Origin: Thiobacillus denitrificans
Lineage (GTDB): Bacteria > Pseudomonadota > Gammaproteobacteria > Burkholderiales > Thiobacillaceae
Assembly (NCBI GenBank): GCA_020723405.1
Contig: DYIY01000016.1
Location: forward strand, 1 to 64,000
Length of the DNA stretch: 64,000 nt
Direction: 5' to 3'
Shown here: positions 58,371 through 64,000 of the stretch, piece by piece
Layout: each line of letters begins with the position of its first letter
How positions within the stretch are numbered: the stretch's first letter is position 1
The notes under the pieces: generated by a model
Told to the model about the DNA's origin: nothing
The model's input: only the letters and a program-made list of their open reading frames with translations
Databases searched by the model: none
Program-made: the position numbers and the translations under genes

Positions 58371-59633
58371 TCAGAAGAGTTCGATCTTGGGACCCGTGCT
58401 CGGGGCCGCAGCACTCCGCCCCGTCTGGCCGGCGTGGATCTGCCGCTGTTTGTCCATCACGTAGCCGTCAAACATGGCGTCGAGTTGACGGGCCACGGTG
58501 TCGGGGAAAGGGGTGTCCGGCTGGCGCAGCACCTGGGCCAGTTGGCGCAGGTGGTCGTCCAGACGGGTGGCGGCATGGCTCACGTGTTCCAGTTGCTGGC
58601 GTACCACGTCCTGGAACTGCACGCTGGCCATGGCCTGGACGAACATGTCGGCCAGGCGGTTGCTGCCGTCGTGGATGGTGCCCAGCACCTCGCCCTGGCG
58701 GTTGATGAGGTCGCTGTAGCGGCCTTCCAGTTGGGCCAGGGCGTTGGCGAAGCCTTCCAGGCTGGCCTGTTCTCCTTGCAGGTTGTCGTGGGACAGTTTG
58801 TCCTTGAACTGGGATTCGATGGATTGGCTCACCCGGCCGATGCCGTCGCTGATCTGGGTGACCGCTTCGGCGGTCTGGTTGGACAGGCGGCGCACTTCGT
58901 CGGCCACCACGGCGAAGCCCCGTCCGGCTTCGCCGGCCCGGGCCGCTTCGATGGCGGCGTTGAGGGCCAGAAGATTGGTCTGGCCGGCGATGGTGCGGAT
59001 CAGTTCCACCAGGGCGGTGAGCTGCTGGGATTCGTGGATGACCGCCTGGACCCGCTCCAGGTCCTTGCGGCCTTCGGCCATGCGGGCGCCGATGTAGCCG
59101 TGCATGGTGTCCATGAGGGCCTTGTTGTCGGCCGCTTCCCGGGTGCTGGACTGGATGAGGCGGGTCGATTCCTCGGTGCTGTCGGCCACGAAGCGGTTCA
59201 GTTCTCCGGCTACCCCGTCGATGGACTGCAACTGCTCCATGATGGACAGGGCGGCGGCCTCGGTTTCCTGGCTCACGTTGCTGAGGTGACCACGCAGCAC
59301 GTCGTTGAAGCGGGGTACTTCATTCAGTTCGCCGGCTACCCGGACGGCGTTGTCCCGATCCCGCTGCTTTTCATCCTCCAGCCGGGTCAGGGCGGTACCG
59401 GCCCCCACGCTGGGGTCCTTGAAATAGAGGTAGGAGACGAGCCAGTGCATGGCGAAGGTGAACAGACCGGCCGCCACCATGCCGATGGAATCCCCCATGC
59501 GGGCGCTGATGCCCAGGGTAGGCAGGAACAGGGCGTGGAAGGGATCGTGGAACAGGTAAACGGTCAGGGCCACCAGGAGGATGGCGACGACGAAGACCAG
59601 AACCTGTCGCTTCAGGTAGCGGGTGTTGTCCAT
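58371..59633 (-). CDS. Receptor-like methyl-accepting protein with short N-terminal membrane anchor
   Basis: This 420-residue protein has two hydrophobic helices near the N-terminus (about 9-27 and 48-70) with a short loop between, so it has almost no periplasmic sensor. The signalling hairpin is recognisable ([43 protein letters not shown]). It is followed by a region [33 protein letters not shown] that is unlike normal receptors and resembles CheZ-type or similar helical bundles. It is placed directly after cheY. It may read membrane state or act as an array component. Confidence 0.85.
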   Translation of the reverse strand: MDNTRYLKRQVLVFVVAILLVALTVYLFHDPFHALFLPTLGISARMGDSIGMVAAGLFTFAMHWLVSYLYFKDPSVGAGTALTRLEDEKQRDRDNAVRVAGELNEVPRFNDVLRGHLSNVSQETEAAALSIMEQLQSIDGVAGELNRFVADSTEESTRLIQSSTREAADNKALMDTMHGYIGARMAEGRKDLERVQAVIHESQQLTALVELIRTIAGQTNLLALNAAIEAARAGEAGRGFAVVADEVRRLSNQTAEAVTQISDGIGRVSQSIESQFKDKLSHDNLQGEQASLEGFANALAQLEGRYSDLINRQGEVLGTIHDGSNRLADMFVQAMASVQFQDVVRQQLEHVSHAATRLDDHLRQLAQVLRQPDTPFPDTVARQLDAMFDGYVMDKQRQIHAGQTGRSAAAPSTGPKIELF

Positions 59634-59640
59634 GACGGCC

Positions 59641-60006
59641 CTAGCGCATGACCAGTTTGATGGTGGCCAGCAGTTCTTCGCCGTTCACCGGTTTGACCAG
59701 CCAGCCCGAGGCGCCGGCCGCCTTGGCTTCGGCCCGCTTGGCCTGCTGGGATTCGGTGGTGAGGAAGAGGATGGGCACGAAACGCAGGGCGGGCAGCAGC
59801 CGGACCTGCTTGATGAACTCGATGCCGTTCATGCCGGGCATGTTGAGATCGGTGATGATCAGGTCGGGCTTGAGCGCGCCTTTGAGCTTGCCCAGCGCCT
59901 CGTCACCGCTGGCGGCCTTTTCCGCCGTGTAGCCCGCCTTGGTCAGAATGGCGGACAAACTCAGAAGGACCGTGGTGGAGTCATCGACGCAAAGGATGGT
60001 TTTCAT
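59641..60006 (-). CDS. cheY: Single-domain response regulator CheY-like
   Basis: A 121-residue receiver with no output domain: acidic residues in [10 protein letters not shown], phospho-acceptor Asp53 in [13 protein letters not shown], Thr in FLTTES and Lys in [11 protein letters not shown]. It is the promoter-proximal gene of the 15-gene leftward operon and is the likely CheA target. The conserved aromatic of E. coli CheY (Tyr106) is replaced by Trp in GWLVKP. No cheZ phosphatase is seen. Confidence 0.93.
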   Translation of the reverse strand: MKTILCVDDSTTVLLSLSAILTKAGYTAEKAASGDEALGKLKGALKPDLIITDLNMPGMNGIEFIKQVRLLPALRFVPILFLTTESQQAKRAEAKAAGASGWLVKPVNGEELLATIKLVMR

Positions 60007-60240
60007 GGCGGTGGCAGAATGATGTGTTGGAACGGTGGATTGAAATGCGATATCAATGTCTCGAATTCATCTACAGTATCGGCAGGCGATATAACTTTCG
60101 ATATATGTGTGCACACTTAAGAATTTGTACGTAAGTGTTGGCACGCAGGGATTTCAGATCGGGGGCCGGGGGTCGATAAGCCGGTGCAAGGGGCGGTCTG
60201 CCCGGCCGCCGCCAGCCTGTCCATCAAGGGATGCATTGCC
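60007..60240. promoter_or_regulatory. AT-rich divergent control region between cheY operon and FixL/FixJ-like pair
   Basis: The only strongly AT-rich stretch (about 60040-60140) in this part of the window. It contains a perfect palindrome GTGTGCACAC (60107-60116), a dyad CACTTA-N12-TAAGTG (60114-60137) and several GATAT motifs. On the minus strand GCCGATAC (60083-60076) resembles a sigma-28 -10 element in front of cheY, but its -35 is badly spaced. No gene is visible. Confidence 0.5.
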
Positions 60241-61854
60241 ATGAAGAACTGCCAACACTTGGCCGAGGATCTGCTGGCCGCCTTGCCGGACGCTCTGGTT
60301 CTGGTTCAGGCTGGACGTCTGACGTGGTGCAATCCGGCAGGCCGGCGTCTGCTGGGCAGTGCCGCCGCCGACCAGGACGAAGCGCAGGATCTGGCCAGGC
60401 TGTTGCCGCCGGAATGCCTGGCCTGGCTGGCCGGGACGGTGGACGATTCCTTGCAGGAGACCCGCTTGCACCGGCTGGATGGCCGGGAACTGGATGTTGA
60501 AATCCGTGCCACGGTGCTGGCCGGTGGGGCGGGCGAGCGGCTGCTGGTGGTCCGCCCAACGCCACCGGCCCGGCGCCGTCTGCGTCTGGAACGGGCCATC
60601 GGACAGATCACCCAGGCCCTGATCCAGGCAACCGACGTGCCGGCTTTTCTGGAGGCGGTATGCCGTATCCTGGTGGAAGAGGGCACCTATCCCCTGGTGT
60701 GGATCGGCGTGGCCGATGCGGGGGCGGAGGGGGGGTGTCTGCTGGCCGCCCGCGCCCATGATGGGCGGGTTGATCCACTTTCCCTGGGGGTGCTTTGGCA
60801 ACCTGCCGTCCCGTCCGAAGGCGACCCGGCGGTCATGCCGCCGGGGGTGGGGGTGGCCCCGCTCGGCAGCGGGACGATGCCGGTGGACGCCACAGCCGGG
60901 CCGGACTGGCGGTGCGTGGCGGCAGCCCTGGGGTGTACGGCGAGTGCTACCTTGCGTCTGGTGGATGGGTGGGGGGAGTCCAAGGACGTGCTGGTGCTTT
61001 GCAGCCGGGAGGCCGATCCCTTCCCGGAGGCGGAGCGCCTGCAGATGGCCGAGCTTTCCGGGGAACTGGCCTTCGGCCTGCGCAGCCTGCGCCTGCGCAC
61101 CGCCCACGCGGAAACCGAATCGGCCATGCATGCCCTGCGTCATGAGTTCCAGCAGATCCTGGAGTGGCAGGTGGCCAGCCAGACCGCGGCGGCCATTGCC
61201 CACGAGATCGGCCAGCCCCTCAGTGCCGTCACCACCTTCGGCGAGGCGGCCCTGCGCTTGCTGGACGATATCCAGCCCCGCCCCGACCGGTTGGCGCGGG
61301 CGGTGGAGGGGATGGCGGTCCAGGCTGAGCGGGCCGGCCACGTGGTCCGTGAGCTCATGGATTTTTTGCGCCACGCGGAGGGCACCCAGGAGGTGGTGGA
61401 TCCCCTCGATCTCCTCCAGGGGGTCGCGCCCCTGGTTCGCGCGAGCCAGGGGACGCACCTGGCCATCGACCTGGTGGCACCGGCCGGCCTGGGTCCGGTG
61501 TGGGCCAACCGGTTGCAGATCGAGAAGGTGCTGCTCAATCTCTTGCGCAATGCGGCGGATGCACTGGAAGCGGCCGGCCAGCGGGGCCGTGACTTCCGGG
61601 TTGCGGTGGAAATGAGCCAGAACGAAAGCCATTTGCGGCTGTGTGTGGTGGATCGTGGCCCGGGCGTGGATCCGGCCATCGCGGGGCGTGTGTTCGAGCC
61701 CTTTTTCACCACCAAGACCCGGGGCATCGGCATGGGCCTGGCCCTCAGCCGGGCGCTGGTGGAAGGCCAGGGGGGGCGACTCTGGCACGAGCCCGAGACC
61801 GGGGGGGGCGCCCGGTTCTGCTTCAGCCTGCCCCTGGGGCGGACGGGCGCCTGA
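60241..61854 (+). CDS. Cytoplasmic PAS/GAF sensor histidine kinase, FixL-like
   Basis: This 537-residue kinase has no membrane segment. An N-terminal PAS-like domain (LLAALPDALVLVQAGRLTWCNPAGRRLL) is followed by a GAF-like domain (about 135-300; FLEAVCRILVEEGTYPLVWIGVAD). The kinase core has His321 in AAIAHEIGQPLSAVTTFGEAAL, N-box LLNLLRNAADALE, G1 VVDRGPGVDP, F-box FEPFFTTKTRGIGMGLALSRALVEG. This H-box style is that of the FixL/NtrB-type kinases that pair with FixJ regulators. The regulator gene begins 40 bases later. No obvious haem-binding PAS histidine was identified. Confidence 0.9.
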   Translation: MKNCQHLAEDLLAALPDALVLVQAGRLTWCNPAGRRLLGSAAADQDEAQDLARLLPPECLAWLAGTVDDSLQETRLHRLDGRELDVEIRATVLAGGAGERLLVVRPTPPARRRLRLERAIGQITQALIQATDVPAFLEAVCRILVEEGTYPLVWIGVADAGAEGGCLLAARAHDGRVDPLSLGVLWQPAVPSEGDPAVMPPGVGVAPLGSGTMPVDATAGPDWRCVAAALGCTASATLRLVDGWGESKDVLVLCSREADPFPEAERLQMAELSGELAFGLRSLRLRTAHAETESAMHALRHEFQQILEWQVASQTAAAIAHEIGQPLSAVTTFGEAALRLLDDIQPRPDRLARAVEGMAVQAERAGHVVRELMDFLRHAEGTQEVVDPLDLLQGVAPLVRASQGTHLAIDLVAPAGLGPVWANRLQIEKVLLNLLRNAADALEAAGQRGRDFRVAVEMSQNESHLRLCVVDRGPGVDPAIAGRVFEPFFTTKTRGIGMGLALSRALVEGQGGRLWHEPETGGGARFCFSLPLGRTGA

Positions 61855-61894
61855 CCATGTCGTGTCACAACGGGTTAGTATCGGCCATCACAAC

Positions 61895-62566
61895 ATGATC
61901 CCTGCCCATTCAAGCATGCCCGTTCCCACGGTTGTCCTGGTCGATGACGATGCGGTGATCCGGGAGGCCGTCGCCATGTTGCTGGACACGGCCGGGTTGC
62001 GTTGCCGGACCCATGACAGCGCCGAGAGTTTCCTTGCCAGTTGGCACCCCGACGAAGCCGGCTGTCTGCTCCTCGACATCTGCATGCCGGGGATGGGCGG
62101 CGAGGCCCTGCACCAGGAATTGCGGCGCCGGGCTGATGGTCGTCCGGTGATCTACATGTCCGCCTATGGAGATGTGCCGACCACCGTGCGGGCCATGCAG
62201 ACCGGTGCCATGGATTTCCTCACCAAGCCGGTGAACGGAGCTGAGCTGGTGGAACGGGTGCGGGAGGCCTTGGAGAGGGACCGCCAGATCCGGCAACGGT
62301 TGTCCCTGAGGCGGGAGTTCCAGGATCGGCTGGCACGCCTGACGGAACGGGAGCGGGACATCCTGGACCGGGCCCTGGCCGGCCACTCCAGCAAGGAAAT
62401 CGGCCAGGCTCTGGGGGTGAGTTTCCGCACCGTGGAGGCCCATCGCTCCCACATCCTGCTCAAGACCGGGGTGCGTTCCCTGTTGGAATTGGCGGGATTG
62501 GCCGAGGAGGCGGGGGTGACCCTGCGCGCCCCCGGCGGGGCTGGCGAAGGGCCTGCGTCGGCGTGA
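61895..62566 (+). CDS. FixJ-family response regulator
   Basis: A receiver ([14 protein letters not shown], phospho-acceptor Asp in [13 protein letters not shown], Thr/Ser in [28 protein letters not shown]) is followed by a LuxR-type helix-turn-helix ([45 protein letters not shown]). The start is ATG 61895 or ATG 61916; neither has a clear ribosome site. Its stop overlaps the GTG of aat by four bases. It is the obvious partner of the kinase upstream. Confidence 0.92.
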   Translation: MIPAHSSMPVPTVVLVDDDAVIREAVAMLLDTAGLRCRTHDSAESFLASWHPDEAGCLLLDICMPGMGGEALHQELRRRADGRPVIYMSAYGDVPTTVRAMQTGAMDFLTKPVNGAELVERVREALERDRQIRQRLSLRREFQDRLARLTERERDILDRALAGHSSKEIGQALGVSFRTVEAHRSHILLKTGVRSLLELAGLAEEAGVTLRAPGGAGEGPASA

Positions 62567-63267
62567 TTCCCTGGCTGGACCGGCAGACGCCTTTTCCGCC
62601 CCTCGAACGGGCCCTGGCCGAGCCCAACGGCCTGCTGGCAGCCGGGGGCGATCTGTCCCTGGGCAGATTGCTTCTTGCCTATCGTCTGGGCATCTTCCCG
62701 TGGTTCAATCCGGGGGAACCCATCCTCTGGTGGTCTCCCGATCCGCGCATGGTCCTCTTCCCCGACGAATTCAAGCTTTCCCGTTCCCTCAAGAAACGCC
62801 TGGCCCGTGCCGATTACGAGGTACGGGTGGACACGGCGTTCACCCGGGTGATGGCGGAGTGCGCTGCGCCCCGGCCCGGAGCCGGCGGCACCTGGATTTC
62901 TCCGGCCATGGTCGAGGCGTATGGCGAACTGCACGAGGCGGGATATGCCCACTCCTTCGAAACCTGGATTGAAGGCGAAGACGGCCCGGAACTGGCGGGG
63001 GGTCTGTATGGCGTGGCCATCGGCAAGGCGTTCTACGGCGAGTCCATGTTCTCGCGTCAGACCGACGCCTCCAAGATCGCATTGGCCCATCTGGTGCGGC
63101 ACCTGTCGCGGCATGACTTCGGCTTGATCGACTGCCAGATGAAGACCGCCCACCTGGCTTCCCTGGGGGCCCGGGAAATTCCCCGGGCCGTGTTCACCGC
63201 CCGTCTGGCCGACTTGACGGCCCGGCCCGGCCTGCCGGGGAAATGGATGGAAGGGGCCGGCGCGTGA
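62563..63267 (+). CDS. aat: Leucyl/phenylalanyl-tRNA--protein transferase
   Basis: Adds Leu or Phe to proteins with N-terminal Lys or Arg, creating N-degrons for ClpS-ClpAP. Recognisable segments are [69 protein letters not shown] and [21 protein letters not shown]. Length is 234 residues. The GTG start overlaps the response regulator stop (GTGA), and its own stop overlaps the next GTG, so all three genes are coupled. Confidence 0.97.
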   Translation: MIPWLDRQTPFPPLERALAEPNGLLAAGGDLSLGRLLLAYRLGIFPWFNPGEPILWWSPDPRMVLFPDEFKLSRSLKKRLARADYEVRVDTAFTRVMAECAAPRPGAGGTWISPAMVEAYGELHEAGYAHSFETWIEGEDGPELAGGLYGVAIGKAFYGESMFSRQTDASKIALAHLVRHLSRHDFGLIDCQMKTAHLASLGAREIPRAVFTARLADLTARPGLPGKWMEGAGA

Positions 63268-64000
63268 GCAGCCTCAACGAACTGCCCCTGTTCCGTCTCC
63301 AGTTTTACCTGACGGCGCCCTACGGCTGTAGTTATCTGACCGATCGCCAGGCCCGTTCCCAGGTGGCCGCGCCGGGAGGATTGGTGGACACCCGGGTGTA
63401 CAGCGAACTGGTCCGCCTGGGGTTCCGGCGCAGCGGCCATCACGTCTACCGGCCCCGTTGCGACACCTGCCAGGCCTGCATCCCCGTGCGGGTGGCGGTG
63501 GCGGACTTCGAACCCAATCGCGCCCAGCGGCGCTGCCGGGTGCGCAACGCCGACCTCTGCATGGCCCTCAAGCCCCTGGTGTATGACGAAGTCCATTACC
63601 AGCTTTACCGGCGCTACCAGGCGGCCCGCCACGCCGGTGGCGGCATGGATCAGGACGACCGGGAGCAGTTCCGCAGCTTTCTGCTGCAAAGCCGGGTGGA
63701 CAGTGCCCTGGTGGAATTCACCCTGGATGGGGAAGTGGTCATGGTCTCCCTGGTGGACCGCCTCCAGGATGGCCTGTCGGCCGTCTATACCTTCTACGAG
63801 CCTGACCTGAGCCGGCGCAGCCTGGGCACATACGGGGTGCTGGCCCAGTTGCGCCTGGCCCGGGAGATGAACCTGCCCTGGCTGTACCTGGGCTACTGGA
63901 TCGCCGAATCGGGGAAGATGGCTTACAAGCAGGGCTATCAACCCATGGAGGGGCTGCTGGATGGCGTCTGGCGCCCCCTTGCTGCAGAACCGGACACTGC
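63264..64000 (+). CDS. bpt: Aspartate/glutamate leucyltransferase (Bpt), truncated by window edge
   Basis: The frame opens at GTG 63264, overlapping the aat stop, and stays open to the window end (245 codons). The protein begins [24 protein letters not shown]. It has the Cys-rich ATE segment [18 protein letters not shown] and the C-terminal transferase region [38 protein letters not shown] and [20 protein letters not shown]. By family it transfers leucine to N-terminal Asp or Glu. Only the last few residues should be missing. Confidence 0.95.
   Translation, partial: MSSLNELPLFRLQFYLTAPYGCSYLTDRQARSQVAAPGGLVDTRVYSELVRLGFRRSGHHVYRPRCDTCQACIPVRVAVADFEPNRAQRRCRVRNADLCMALKPLVYDEVHYQLYRRYQAARHAGGGMDQDDREQFRSFLLQSRVDSALVEFTLDGEVVMVSLVDRLQDGLSAVYTFYEPDLSRRSLGTYGVLAQLRLAREMNLPWLYLGYWIAESGKMAYKQGYQPMEGLLDGVWRPLAAEPDT

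Noticed and set aside
60076-60102. Sigma-28 promoter in front of cheY (minus strand)
   Set aside because: GCCGATAC matches the -10 at 7 of 8 positions, but the GAAAGTTA that could be the -35 is 8 rather than 11 bases away. Too weak to list as a promoter.

Overview
The window is GC-rich chromosomal DNA from a betaproteobacterium. I favour the Rhodocyclales/Nitrosomonadales side, because of the rplM-rpsI-argC-erpA order, the glyQ-glyS-gmhB-plsC block, the H-x4-E form of PlsC and the large chemosensory and c-di-GMP inventory. This placement is inferred from gene order and protein style, not from a search. I see no insertion sequence, phage gene, integrase, CRISPR array or plasmid function.

Left part (1-31 kb), mostly housekeeping: a tRNA-Asn cut by the window edge; a class I aminotransferase divergent from uvrB; a TPR response regulator with a minimal histidine kinase behind a good sigma-28-type promoter; a low-molecular-weight tyrosine phosphatase; an ABC-F ATPase carrying a palindrome inside its coding sequence; a SWIM/SNF2 helicase; rplM-rpsI; argC; erpA; yacG; rpiA; ilvA. 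Next come a small membrane protein, a PAS-LuxR regulator preceded by an FNR-type box, and a tightly coupled leftward set (epimerase-like protein, CCA enzyme, Crp/Fnr regulator). Then follow a soluble lytic transglycosylase, two small exported proteins divergent from an OmpR/EnvZ-like pair, and glyQS.

Middle (30-38 kb): a membrane diguanylate cyclase sits between glyS and gmhB-plsC. It is followed by a complete frdCAB operon of the Wolinella succinogenes type. All four haem-ligand histidines, two functional glutamates and the FAD-binding histidine fall at the residue numbers I recall for the Wolinella enzyme. A YgjP-like metalloprotease and a soluble zinc-binding-domain chemoreceptor follow.

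Right part (38-60 kb): fifteen leftward genes lie with overlaps or gaps of at most 76 bases and read as one unit. In transcription order they are cheY, receptor-like protein, STAS protein, cheA, chemoreceptor, cheW, cheR, cheD, cheB, a giant PAS/GAF/EAL/REC protein, a PhnD-like lipoprotein, two related histidine kinases, a REC-GAF-PAS protein and a periplasmic binding-like protein. The layout suggests a chemosensory pathway linked to periplasmic sensing, a phosphorelay and c-di-GMP breakdown. cheA carries an apparent one-base frameshift just after its HPt domain; whether this is biological or a sequence error cannot be decided here.

Right edge (60-64 kb): a FixL/FixJ-like pair is translationally coupled to aat and to bpt, the two N-degron aminoacyl-transferases. 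bpt runs off the window.
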